Assembly: GCA_963797675.1 (NCBI GenBank)
Contig: CAWCQQ010000014.1
Coordinates: 186,001-250,000, forward strand
Length of the DNA: 64,000 nucleotides
Source: DASQPR01 sp963797675
GTDB taxonomy: Bacteria; Actinomycetota; Actinomycetes; Mycobacteriales; Micromonosporaceae
Direction: 5' to 3'
A program made the translations under genes and the position numbers. Positions 31,310 through 41,477 of the stretch are shown in pieces. Numbering within the stretch: position 1 is the stretch's first letter; every line of letters starts with the position of its first letter. A model generated the notes under the pieces. The model was given only the letters and a program-made list of their open reading frames with translations. It had not been told where the DNA came from and searched no databases.

Positions 31310-32008
31310 TCAGGAGGCGTTGTAGGTGGCCTTGACCAGGTTGGCGGCCTGGGACTCCCACTGGGCGTAGCGGTCGCCGAATGCGGAGACCTGGACCTTT
31401 TGGGCGGCGACGGTCAGTGGCAGGGTCTTCCAGCCGTGGACCTTGACCAGGCGGCTCAGGAAGGCTTTGGCGGCGTGGTCGGGGTTGGTGATCTGCTTCG
31501 GGCTGCCCCAGCCGCAGGAGGGGCGCTGCTGGAACAGGCCGAGTGAGTCGTGGTCGTTGTTCTTGCCGAGGTTGCCGTAGTTCTTCAGCTTGGATTCCTG
31601 CAGCGAGGTGGCGACGGCGATCACGGCGGCGCGGGGCGGCAGCTTCATTTCCTTGCTGGCCTTCACGATGGCTTTCGCGTTGGCGAGCTGGCTGGCGTTT
31701 GTCTTGATCGAGACCTGGCCGTGGTGCGGGCGGCCGTGCGGCATCAGAGCGCTGTCGCTCGGCGCAGCCGGAGCAGCCGCGTGGGCGGCCGGCGCGGCCG
31801 GTGCAGCCGGGGTGACCGGTGCGGTCGACGTGGCGATCGCGGCCGGCGGCACGTTATTGGTGTGCGCGGTTGCCGCGAATACGGGAGTTGCCATTCCAGC
31901 TATAAGAGCAACACCAATTCCGAATACGGCGGTACGGCGGGCCAGACGGTTGGTGATACGGCTCGACAGGTTTGTGTCGTCGATTACCCGGGGGGTCGTG
32001 CTTTCCAC
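31310..32008 (-). CDS. Secreted lysozyme-like/transglycosylase-type protein
   Basis: This 232-residue protein starts at GTG 32008 (GAGAGG 9 nt upstream). It has a long signal peptide (FGIGVALIAGMATPVFAATA), an alanine/proline linker and a C-terminal domain found in many actinomycete secreted proteins: VIAVATSLQESKLKNYGN, HDSLGLFQQRPSCGWG, AFLSRLVKVHGW. The Glu in QESKL and the GLFQQRPS strand resemble goose-type lysozyme/transglycosylase active sites, so it probably acts on peptidoglycan. Homologues are sometimes misnamed heavy-metal transporters. A TTGACA box lies near 32110. Confidence 0.8.
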   Translation of the reverse strand: MESTTPRVIDDTNLSSRITNRLARRTAVFGIGVALIAGMATPVFAATAHTNNVPPAAIATSTAPVTPAAPAAPAAHAAAPAAPSDSALMPHGRPHHGQVSIKTNASQLANAKAIVKASKEMKLPPRAAVIAVATSLQESKLKNYGNLGKNNDHDSLGLFQQRPSCGWGSPKQITNPDHAAKAFLSRLVKVHGWKTLPLTVAAQKVQVSAFGDRYAQWESQAANLVKATYNAS

Positions 32009-32154
32009 GGTATAAATCCTCTCGGTTAGCGAACGTACGGGAAGCATAACCGCTCCCGACAGATCCGCCATACCGGAAATATCCGTTTTGTGGCTCCGGT
32101 CTCGTCATTGTTTTAAATTGTCAACAGAGCGTATTCACGCAATTACTAAGCGTA

Positions 32155-32565
32155 TTAAATTCGGCCCAATTCGACGATTGGGATGGTCCGTTTGATCTTC
32201 GATTGATGTTCCGTGAAAAACGGATACTGGGCGCATATCTTCTCGAAGAGTAGGTCCCGGTCGGCTTTCCCCGGCACCACGGCACGCGCTCGGAAGGCCT
32301 CCGCGCCCAGCTCGACCCGCACGTCCGGGTGCGTGACGAGGTTGTGGAACCAGTCCGGATTACGCGGCGCACCGGCGTTCGAGGCGATGACGAAAAGGCG
32401 GTCGTCGACCCGCACGTACATCAGTGGGGTCGTGCGTAATTCGCCGCTTCTCGCGCCGGTCGTCGTCAATAGCAGAAGCGGCCGGCCGGCCGGTGCGCCA
32501 TTCGTGCGGAAGTCCGCAATGAGCTGTCGATTGTGAGCGGCCATATCCTGCGGCAGGTCAGTCAT
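32155..32565 (-). CDS. Deazaflavin (F420)-dependent nitroreductase family protein
   Basis: This 136-residue DUF385/Ddn-type split-barrel protein contains RPLLLLTTTGARSGELRTTP, which contacts the F420 phosphate tail, then LMYVRVDDRLFVIASNAG, PDWFHNLVTHPDVRVELG and the FPxx end FFTEHQSKIKRTIP. Such enzymes use F420H2 to reduce quinones, nitro compounds or other electrophiles, a cofactor common in actinomycetes. The natural substrate is unknown. Confidence 0.92.
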   Translation of the reverse strand: MTDLPQDMAAHNRQLIADFRTNGAPAGRPLLLLTTTGARSGELRTTPLMYVRVDDRLFVIASNAGAPRNPDWFHNLVTHPDVRVELGAEAFRARAVVPGKADRDLLFEKICAQYPFFTEHQSKIKRTIPIVELGRI

Positions 32566-32700
32566 GCGTACACGTTACTCTATGGTGCTTGCGCATGCGC
32601 ATAGCGTAATAGCGCGGATTGCATTCGACTAATGTCGCACTCAGTTCATACCTTGCTACGTTCCGTAGTTTCGCGCCGACGATTGGCTGCCCAACGCGCT

Positions 32701-32734
32701 AATGCCCCGATGACCTGGCGGTCTTCGGGGCATT
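32701..32734 (-). terminator. Terminator of the sulfoquinovose synthase gene
   Basis: Ten-base arms AATGCCCCGA (32701-32710) and TCGGGGCATT (32725-32734), with further near-perfect outer pairing, 15 bp beyond the stop at 32749. Confidence 0.75.
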
Positions 32735-32748
32735 TAGCGTACTTTGGG

Positions 32749-33907
32749 TTATTCGGGCCTGCGAGCGACCTTCCACGTGACCGTCGGCTGCATCGCGTCC
32801 AGATCGGCACGGTGCTTGTAGCGGTCGGCGATCGCGTACAGCGAGGTGAGCAGCGTGTCCGACAGCAGATGCGGCTCCAGGCCCAAGCCGACCAGGCCGG
32901 TGTGCGTCACCTTGTAGTAGTGCTGCTCCTGCTCGACCCGCGGGTTCTGCAGGTGGTTGATCTCCACACCGGTCGGGTGCAGATCGGAGACCAGCTTCGC
33001 GATGTCCAGCACGGACATGCTCTCGGTCATCTGGTTGAACACCCGGAACTCGCCCCGGTCGGCCGGGTTCTCGCAGGCGATCCGGATGCACTCGACGGTG
33101 TCCCGGATGTCCAGCAGGCCGCGCGTCTGGCTGCCGTCGCCGTAGACCGTCAGCGGCTTGCCGAGCGCGGCCAGGATGACGAACCGGTTCAGCACCGTGC
33201 CGAAGACGGCGTCGTAGTCGAACCGCGTGGCCAGGCGCTCGTCGCGCGCGGTCTCGTCGGTCTACTGCCCGTACACGACGCCCTGGTTCAGATCGGTCGC
33301 GCGGAGGCCCCAGATGCGGCAGGCGAACTCGATGTTGTGGCTGTCGTGCACCTTCGACAGGTGGTAGAACGAGCCGGGCTTCTTCGGGTAGAGCATCCGG
33401 TCGGTCCGACCGTTGTGCGTGATGGTCAGCCAGCCCTCTTCGATGTCGATGTTCGGCGTGCCGTACTCGCCCATCGTGCCGAGCTTCACCAGGTGGATGT
33501 CCGGGTTGATCTCGGCGATCGCGTAGAGCAGGTTCAGGTTGCCGACCACGTTGTTCGTCTGCGTGTAGACCGCATGTGCCCGGTCGATCATCGAGTAGGG
33601 CGCGGCCCGCTGCTCGGCGAAGTGCACGACCGCGTCCGGAGCGAACTCGCGGATCACCCGGTAGGTGAACTCCGCGTCGCACAGATCGCCGACGTACGAG
33701 GCGATCGACTTTGCCGGACACGTCCTTCCAGGCCTTGATGCGGGTCGCCAGCGTCTCGATCGGCACTAAGCTTTCGACGCCTAGCTCATGGTCGTACTGC
33801 CGGCGGACGAAGTTGTCGACGACTCCGACCTCATGTCCGACCTCGGACAGGTGAAGTGCCGTCGGCCACCCCAGGTAGCCATCCCCACCGAGTACCAGAA
33901 TCCGCAT
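32749..33907 (-). CDS. sqdB: UDP-sulfoquinovose synthase-like epimerase, one frameshift and one in-frame TAG
   Basis: The reconstructed ~385-residue protein is an extended SDR of the UDP-sulfoquinovose synthase type, which makes UDP-sulfoquinovose from UDP-glucose and sulfite. Motifs are LVLGGDGYLGWPTALHL, DNFVRRQYDHELGVESLVP, HFAEQRAAPYSMID, YPKKPGSFYHLSKVHDSHN (with the Y-x-x-x-K pair), GVVYG and GTVLNRFVILAALGKPLTVYG. The reading shifts near 33711 in an AAA run (length 3n+1). A TAG at 33262-33264 follows GVVYGQ, after which the same frame continues as TDETARDERLATRFDYD. ATG 33907 has GAGAGG upstream. No sulfolipid transferase gene is adjacent. Confidence 0.85.
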
Positions 33908-34044
33908 TGGTGCGCCTCTCATGTGTTCTGTCAGCCCCGTGCCTGTCTGTTTCTACCTGCACAAAGCAGGCTGAAACTAGATGCTTCCTGTGAACAGTCT
34001 TTGAAACAGTGTTCGCCCGGGTGATCACGCTATCGTCATCGTTG

Positions 34045-34521
34045 ATGAAACGCATCCGTTCGCTTCTGGCCGGTAGACCGGGGCTCGCACGCTTTATCCG
34101 ATACAGTGCCGCCTCGGCCGTAGCGACTGTCGTCAGCTCAGTGACGCTTGCGGTCACCGTGGGCGGTTTCGGACTCGGTGCGGTGCCCGCGGCCATCGCG
34201 GCGTTCTGTACCGGTGCCCTGGTTGCCTTCGTAATAAACCGGTATTGGTCGTGGGGCGTCGACAAAGGCCAGGGCGCCGGCCGAGATTTTGTCCGGTATT
34301 GGGCGGTTGCCGGCGTGACAGCGTTGCTCGCGACGGCGTGCACGCACCTCGGTGCCGTGTACGCGCAGCACGCCGGGCTCACCGGGTTCGCAAAGCTGGT
34401 CGTCATCGAGGGCGCCTACTTCGGGTCGTACGCCGTCACGTTCGTGGCGAAGTTCGTCTTGCTCGACCGATTCGTGTTCACCTCGCGCCGTACCGAGGCG
34501 GAGCACACCACCCACGTGTAA
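34045..34521 (+). CDS. GtrA-like membrane protein
   Basis: This 158-residue protein has four hydrophobic helices and the GtrA pattern: ARFIRYSAASAVATVVSSV, FVINRYWSWG with the conserved N-R-x-W/F, YWAVAGVTALLATACTHLGA, and FVAKFVLLDRFVFTS. GtrA-type proteins are thought to help move undecaprenyl-linked sugars across the membrane or support envelope glycosylation. ATG 34045 is chosen over 34009; there is no ribosome binding site, and TATCGT 8 nt upstream suggests a leaderless mRNA. Convergent with the large glycosyltransferase gene. Confidence 0.88.
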   Translation: MKRIRSLLAGRPGLARFIRYSAASAVATVVSSVTLAVTVGGFGLGAVPAAIAAFCTGALVAFVINRYWSWGVDKGQGAGRDFVRYWAVAGVTALLATACTHLGAVYAQHAGLTGFAKLVVIEGAYFGSYAVTFVAKFVLLDRFVFTSRRTEAEHTTHV

Positions 34522-34547
34522 TACCGCCTCTACGCCATATTCTCGAC

Positions 34548-36992
34548 TCAGACGGCCTCGCTGCGGGACCGGTTCGCGTACTTCTGGTTCGCCCGGTCCA
34601 TCCGTTCGCGCGCCCAGGTGCCGAAGACCACGCGAGCGTAGCGGGTCCCGAACACCAGGTTGTTGCCCTTCTTGCTCTTGCCATGACTGCGTACGCGCAT
34701 CACGACCGGCCTCTCGACCACGCGATATCCGCGGCTCACCGCGCTGATCAGAAGCTCCGACGTCTGGTACTGCGGTTGATTCAGCGTGACGTTCGCGGTC
34801 ATCTCGGCGGTGAAGGCACGGAACCCGGACGACGTGTCGGTGACCCGGGTGCCGGTCAGCGTGGAGATGATGAATCCGAACACGCGTACGCCGGCGCGCC
34901 GGACCGGATCACGGGCGTGATCGTCGCCGAGCCGGCGTGAACCGATCACGAAATCCGCTTCGCCGCTGCGCAACGGCGCCAGCATCGTGGGCAGCTCGAC
35001 GTTGTCGTACTGGCCGTCGGCGTCGGTGGTGACGATGTAGCGTGCGCCGCCACGTCGCGCGAGGTAGTAGCCGATCTTCAACGCCGCACCCTGGCCGCGG
35101 TTGGCCGGCATCTCGCAGACGTACCGCGCGTGCTTGCGGGAGATCTCCGCCGTGTCATCGGTGGCACCGTCGACGACGACGAGCGTTGCGATGTCCAGCG
35201 GGTCGTCTCCGCCGGTCGACTCCGGCATGCCGTCGAGCACCGCGGCGATGCCGTTGGCCTCGTTGTAAGCCGCGACCACCACGACTACCTCGGGGAACGC
35301 GGGCTCGCCGTGTTCGGCCACGAATGCTTCGATCGCGGCCCGGTCATCGGCGTCGGGAAAGGGTTCCGGGGGGCGACGCCAGGTGAATGCCATGATCCCA
35401 AGTATGCCAGCGGGCGGAATCAGGACCAGAGCCGGCAGCTGATAGCGCCATGTGAATTCGTAGAAGTCGGCTGCTCCGAGCACCGTGACGGCGCCGATCA
35501 GGTACAGCAGAGCCGGGCCGCGTGCCGGTGCACCTTTGCTCGCGCCGCGCCAGAGCCCGCCGATAAGACCGGCGATGAGGAAGAACGCCATCAGCGGACC
35601 CGGCGTGAATCCGACATTGAGCTGGTAAACCCGCATAAACGAGGCAACACCCACATTCAGCCGCGGCGGGCCGTCGCCGTAGTGCGCGCCGACCTTTTCC
35701 ACCGTGGAGAGGTACACCGCCTGCGGATAGACCGGGTACGTCGCCTGGAAACGCCATCGTTCGGTCGGCGCGTCCGGATTGGAGAGGTTGTCGTGGTTCC
35801 AGGTGAACAGCCGGGCCGCATCGCGCAGGACCGCACCGGTCAGGCGCAACGGCTGCTGGGTCATCGCGGCCTTCGCGAACTGGATCTCCATCTGCTGCAA
35901 CGTCACGCCGGGTGGCAGCGTCACGTGGTACGCCGGCGAATCGAGCGTATGCGCGTAGAACTCGGGACTCGGCCGGTTGCCGAGAGGCTCGGCCGGGCAC
36001 AGTTGCCGGAGATCAGCGGGCACCTTGAGCGTGGAACAGTCCACGAACGTGGCGGCACGCGCGTACAGCGAGGTCGCGGTCGTGTTGGTTGCGTCGAAAC
36101 GGTCGCCGACCACCGACGCGTACAGCTCGTATCCGAGCACCGGGGCCAGGAACGTCAACGTAACCAGGGCGGCGCCCACCGCCTTGAACGACCACTTCGG
36201 CATCACGATCAGCACGTAGAGCAGGAAGATCACGAAGAGCGGCGTACCGACCGCCCGTACGGTGGACGCCGCGCCGAGACAGAGGCCGGCGATCGAGATC
36301 GTGATCGGACCCGGCCGACGGTGCCAGACGAGGGCCGCGAACGCGCCCGCCAGGAGCGCCTCGAAGAGCGTGTCCGACATGATCATGTGTTCGATGTAGA
36401 TCTGGTACGCGTCCAGCAGGATCGGTGCCGTGCCGAGCGCGGCCAACCAGCGCCACGCCCCGCGGCGGATCAGCACGGTGTACGTCAGGATCGCGATCGC
36501 GACGCCGAGCACGTGTTGGATCAGCGTGACCGTGGCCAGGTCGCCGAAGGACAGCACCGGCTGCAACATCAACATGTTGTAACCGAGCGGGTCGGGGCTC
36601 GGGATCGACGGCGCGAAGCCGACCGGCGAACCCGGCAGGTGGATCAGGTAGATGTAGATCGAGTCGACGTAGAGGATCGCCGGCCGGTACGCCACGAACG
36701 TGAGCACCCGCAGCGTGACGCCGCCGGCCACGAGCAGCGCCATCAGCCAGTGACGGCGCAGGATCCACCCGATCTCGCTGACGACCAGCCGAACGAGCGG
36801 AATCGGCCGGGTGATCGAGGCCGGCCGGGTGGCCGAGGGAGACCGGGTGGCCGAATCCGTACGGATTGCGCCGGCGTCGTCACGACGTTGATCAACCCGG
36901 CCTCGGCCGCCACCTTTCCGAGCCTCGGCGCGCCGCAATTGAGCGGATCGTCGCTGCTCCTGATGGGTGGCCTGGTTTTTCGGCTCGGGCAT
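34548..36992 (-). CDS. Fused polytopic membrane and GT2 glycosyltransferase
   Basis: This 814-residue protein has two parts. Residues ~1-60 are a basic cytoplasmic tail. Residues ~75-540 hold about 10-11 membrane helices plus an external loop with cysteines (FVDCSTLKV, LCPAEPLG), in the style of GT-C/ArnT-like transferases; D-S near the first loop (YVDSIYIYL) could be the GT-C acidic site. Residues ~565-800 are a GT2 domain: VVVVVAAYNEANGIAAVLDG, LVVVDGATDDTAEI, ANRGQGAALKIGY, and the metal-binding TTDADGQYD. It resembles polyprenyl-phosphate sugar synthases joined to their own membrane transferase. It may load and transfer a sugar in one polypeptide; GtrA is the neighbour. Confidence 0.85.
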   Translation of the reverse strand: MPEPKNQATHQEQRRSAQLRRAEARKGGGRGRVDQRRDDAGAIRTDSATRSPSATRPASITRPIPLVRLVVSEIGWILRRHWLMALLVAGGVTLRVLTFVAYRPAILYVDSIYIYLIHLPGSPVGFAPSIPSPDPLGYNMLMLQPVLSFGDLATVTLIQHVLGVAIAILTYTVLIRRGAWRWLAALGTAPILLDAYQIYIEHMIMSDTLFEALLAGAFAALVWHRRPGPITISIAGLCLGAASTVRAVGTPLFVIFLLYVLIVMPKWSFKAVGAALVTLTFLAPVLGYELYASVVGDRFDATNTTATSLYARAATFVDCSTLKVPADLRQLCPAEPLGNRPSPEFYAHTLDSPAYHVTLPPGVTLQQMEIQFAKAAMTQQPLRLTGAVLRDAARLFTWNHDNLSNPDAPTERWRFQATYPVYPQAVYLSTVEKVGAHYGDGPPRLNVGVASFMRVYQLNVGFTPGPLMAFFLIAGLIGGLWRGASKGAPARGPALLYLIGAVTVLGAADFYEFTWRYQLPALVLIPPAGILGIMAFTWRRPPEPFPDADDRAAIEAFVAEHGEPAFPEVVVVVAAYNEANGIAAVLDGMPESTGGDDPLDIATLVVVDGATDDTAEISRKHARYVCEMPANRGQGAALKIGYYLARRGGARYIVTTDADGQYDNVELPTMLAPLRSGEADFVIGSRRLGDDHARDPVRRAGVRVFGFIISTLTGTRVTDTSSGFRAFTAEMTANVTLNQPQYQTSELLISAVSRGYRVVERPVVMRVRSHGKSKKGNNLVFGTRYARVVFGTWARERMDRANQKYANRSRSEAV

Positions 36993-37044
36993 GGTGCTAG
37001 TCGTAACAGCTACCTATGGAAACATCAACTTTCCGACCTGTGGA

Positions 37045-39004
<1,960 letters not shown>

Positions 39005-39117
39005 CGTGGTTCTCCTGAAGTCGTCCCGCGCGCCCCGGTCGCGCGTGCTCGGCCGATCGTAGCGGCTGCGCGTCCACGCTGGGTTGGCACGACCGCAGGT
39101 GGTGCATAGTGGGGTTC

Positions 39118-40071
39118 ATGCAGGCTGTGTGGTTGACCGCATTCGGCGCGCCGGACGTGCTGGTGGCACGCGATTCCCCCGATCCGACGCCCGCCGAGGG
39201 ACAGGTGGTCGTGGACGTCACGGCCGCGAGCATCACGTTCATCGAGACACTGGTACGGGCCGGACGCTCGCCGTTTCCGACCGGCGCTCCGGAGCCGCCG
39301 TACGTGCCGGGCAATGGTGTCGGCGGTGTCGTCTCGGCGATCGGGCCGAACGTCGAACCCGCCTGGCTCGGCCGGCGCGTCGTCACGGGTACCGGCGGCT
39401 CCGGCGGCTACGCCGAGAAGGTCGCGGTGCCGGTCGGTGGTCTGGTCGGCGTACCGGATGAGGTTGATCTGGTGGACGCGACCGCGCTCCTGGCCGACGG
39501 TCGGACCGCATCCGGCCTGATCCGGCTCGCGGCGCTGAAGCCGGGGGAGTGGGTTCTGGTCGAGGCCGCCGCCGGCGGGGTCGGCACGCTGCTCGTGCAG
39601 TTGGCGCTGGCCGCCGGTGCGTCGGTCGTCGGTGCCGCCGGTGGCGAACGGAAGTGCGACGTCGTCCGGGGGCTCGGTGCCACGATCGTGGTCGACTATG
39701 CGCAGCCGGGCTGGGATTCCGATGTCCGTGTCGCGACCGAGGGCGTCGACGTCGTGTTCGACGGAGTCGGTGGTGCGATCGGTACCGCTGCGCTCGGGCT
39801 GGTCCGGCCCGGTGGACGGTTCGTCCAATTCGGTATGGCGGGCGGGCGCCCGACCGAAGTCGGCGGCGCCGATGTCACACTGATCGGCTTCCGCGAGTTG
39901 GGAGCGCTCGGTGCGCAGAGCGTCGAGTTGACCACGGCCGCGCTCGCGATGGCGGCGGCCGGGACGCTACGACCGATCGTCGGGCAGACGTTTCCGCTGG
40001 CCCGAGCGGCCGACGCGCACGCGGCGATCGAGGCCCGCGCGACCGTGGGGAAGACGCTTCTGCTTCCATAG
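39118..40071 (+). CDS. Quinone oxidoreductase-type zinc-independent dehydrogenase
   Basis: This 317-residue MDR protein has MQAVWLTAFGAPDVL at the N-terminus, PYVPGNGVGGVVSAIGPNV, AAAGGVGTLLVQLALAAGA (NADP(H) binding) and VDVVFDGVGGAIG. The C-terminal LARAADAHAAIEAR-TVGKTLL is typical of quinone oxidoreductases. No zinc-ligand cysteines are seen. Reduces quinones or alpha,beta-unsaturated carbonyls with NADPH. GTTC-ATG start at 39118 with GGGG upstream. An aldo/keto reductase gene follows 46 bp later in the same direction, perhaps in one operon. Confidence 0.9.
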   Translation: MQAVWLTAFGAPDVLVARDSPDPTPAEGQVVVDVTAASITFIETLVRAGRSPFPTGAPEPPYVPGNGVGGVVSAIGPNVEPAWLGRRVVTGTGGSGGYAEKVAVPVGGLVGVPDEVDLVDATALLADGRTASGLIRLAALKPGEWVLVEAAAGGVGTLLVQLALAAGASVVGAAGGERKCDVVRGLGATIVVDYAQPGWDSDVRVATEGVDVVFDGVGGAIGTAALGLVRPGGRFVQFGMAGGRPTEVGGADVTLIGFRELGALGAQSVELTTAALAMAAAGTLRPIVGQTFPLARAADAHAAIEARATVGKTLLLP

Positions 40072-40117
40072 CTTTCCTTCAAGCTGTCCGGTCCCGGGCG
40101 GCGCATAGGATTCGGGC

Positions 40118-40975
40118 ATGGGGTTTGACGTAAGCGGCGCGGGTACGGTCCAGCTGGGCGATCTGACGGTTTCTCGGATGGGCTTCGGCGCGATGCAGCT
40201 GCCCGGTCCCGGGGTGTGGGGGCCGCCGAAGGATCGCGATGAGGCGATCCGGGTCGTGCAGAGGGCCGTTGAGCTGGGCGTACGCGTGATCGACACGGCG
40301 TGGTACTACGGCGACGACGTGGCCAACGAGATCATCGCGGCGGCTATCCGCCCGTACCCCCATGATCTTGTTTTGGTGACCAAGCTCGGCGCTGGGCGAG
40401 GCCCCGACGGCTCGTGGTTTCCGGCCGTGAAACCGGCGGAGCTGCGCGCCGGCAACGAGCGCGACCTGCGGGTGCTCGGTCTCGACTCGGTGCCGGTCAC
40501 GCATCTGCGCTGGATGGGCAGCGACGACGGGTTCGGCGAAGCGCTGGACACGATGATTGCGATGCGAGCCGAAGGCAAGATCGAGGGCATCGGCCTCTCC
40601 AACGTGTCGCTGGCGCAGCTCGATGTGGCGCTGGCGGTAACGCCGATCGTGACGGTGTCGAATCACTTCGGGCAGTCGAACCAAGCGGACGCGCAGATGC
40701 TCGCCCGGTGCGAGGCCGAGGGCATCGCCTACCTGCCGTTCTTCCCTCTCGGTGGCGGTCGGGGCCTGGAGACATTGACGGCCGTGGCGGCGAAGTACGG
40801 CGCGATGCCCGCTCAGATCGGCCTCGCGTGGCTGCTGGCGACGTCGCCGGTCATGCTGCCGATCCCCGGCACGAGCAGCGTCGCGCATCTCGAGGAGAAC
40901 GTGGCCGCGGCCGGGATCGTGCTGGACGCGGTCGACATCGCTGCGCTGAACGACATCGACCGGCAGGACGGCTGA
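40118..40975 (+). CDS. Aldo/keto reductase
   Basis: This 285-residue AKR-barrel protein has LGDLTVSRMGFGAMQLPGPG, the catalytic Asp/Tyr in VIDTAWYYGDDVANE, the Lys in LVLVTKLGAG, an HLRW segment in place of the usual DL-x-x-H strand (VTHLRWMG), EGIGLSNVS, and the NADP-binding PGTSSVAHLEEN. It reduces carbonyls with NADPH; the substrate is unknown. It is followed one base after its stop by the YjbQ-like GTG start, so the two genes form an operon. Confidence 0.9.
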   Translation: MGFDVSGAGTVQLGDLTVSRMGFGAMQLPGPGVWGPPKDRDEAIRVVQRAVELGVRVIDTAWYYGDDVANEIIAAAIRPYPHDLVLVTKLGAGRGPDGSWFPAVKPAELRAGNERDLRVLGLDSVPVTHLRWMGSDDGFGEALDTMIAMRAEGKIEGIGLSNVSLAQLDVALAVTPIVTVSNHFGQSNQADAQMLARCEAEGIAYLPFFPLGGGRGLETLTAVAAKYGAMPAQIGLAWLLATSPVMLPIPGTSSVAHLEENVAAAGIVLDAVDIAALNDIDRQDG

Positions 40976-40976
40976 C

Positions 40977-41390
40977 GTGCGATCGGTCCTGGTGACCGTC
41001 CGGACCGGTCACCGGCCGACGGTGTATGACCTGACCGCCGAGATCGGCGCGTTCCTCGAAGAGCACGCCGAGGATGCGGACGGGTTGCTGCACGTGTTCG
41101 CACCACACGCGACGGCCGGCATCGCGGTGATCGAGACCGGCGCGGGCTCCGACGACGACCTGCTCACGGCGCTGGATGCGTTGCTGCCGACGGACAATCG
41201 GTGGCGGCACCGCCACGGTACGCCGGGCCACGGCCGCGATCACGTGATGCCGGCGTTCATCGCACCGTTCGCGACGCTGCCGGTGCTGGACGGCGCGGTC
41301 GCGTTGGGCACGTGGCAGTCGATCTGCCTCGTCGATCCCAACGGCGACAACGCCGTCCGCCAGGTCCGCCTGTCGTTCCTCGAAGGCTGA
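40977..41390 (+). CDS. YjbQ/UPF0047 family protein
   Basis: This 137-residue single-domain protein shows the UPF0047 signature: LHVFAPHATAGIAVIETGAG, DDLLTALDALLPTDNRWRHR, HVMPAFIAPFATLPVLDGAV and GTWQSICLVDPNG. The family is also listed as secondary thiamine-phosphate synthase enzyme (E. coli YjbQ), with weak thiamine-phosphate synthase activity reported and its true role unclear. GTG 40977 is directly after the aldo/keto reductase stop. Its 3' end runs into a short tandem repeat. Confidence 0.9.
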   Translation: MRSVLVTVRTGHRPTVYDLTAEIGAFLEEHAEDADGLLHVFAPHATAGIAVIETGAGSDDDLLTALDALLPTDNRWRHRHGTPGHGRDHVMPAFIAPFATLPVLDGAVALGTWQSICLVDPNGDNAVRQVRLSFLEG

Positions 41391-41471
41391 CGCTCTCCCG
41401 TTCTTTGAGGGCTCATGCTCTCGTCTATGAGGGCTGACGCTCTCGTTTTCCGACGGCTGAGGCTCCGGCGC
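41385..41471. repeat. Imperfect 22-25 bp tandem repeat after the YjbQ gene
   Basis: Four units begin with GGCTGA or GGCTCA at 41385, 41410, 41432 and 41455 and contain a (G)CTCTCG-like core. The first includes the YjbQ stop codon. It lies between two convergent genes; it may arise from duplication of the gene end, and part of it may act as a terminator. Confidence 0.6.
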
Positions 41472-41477
41472 GCTGCG

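Noticed and set aside
32009..32150. Cyclic-di-AMP (ydaO-type) riboswitch before the lysozyme-like gene
   Set aside because: Such leaders often precede actinomycete wall-hydrolase genes, but the leader here is short and I could not find the conserved ydaO core; only a small hairpin near the start is visible.
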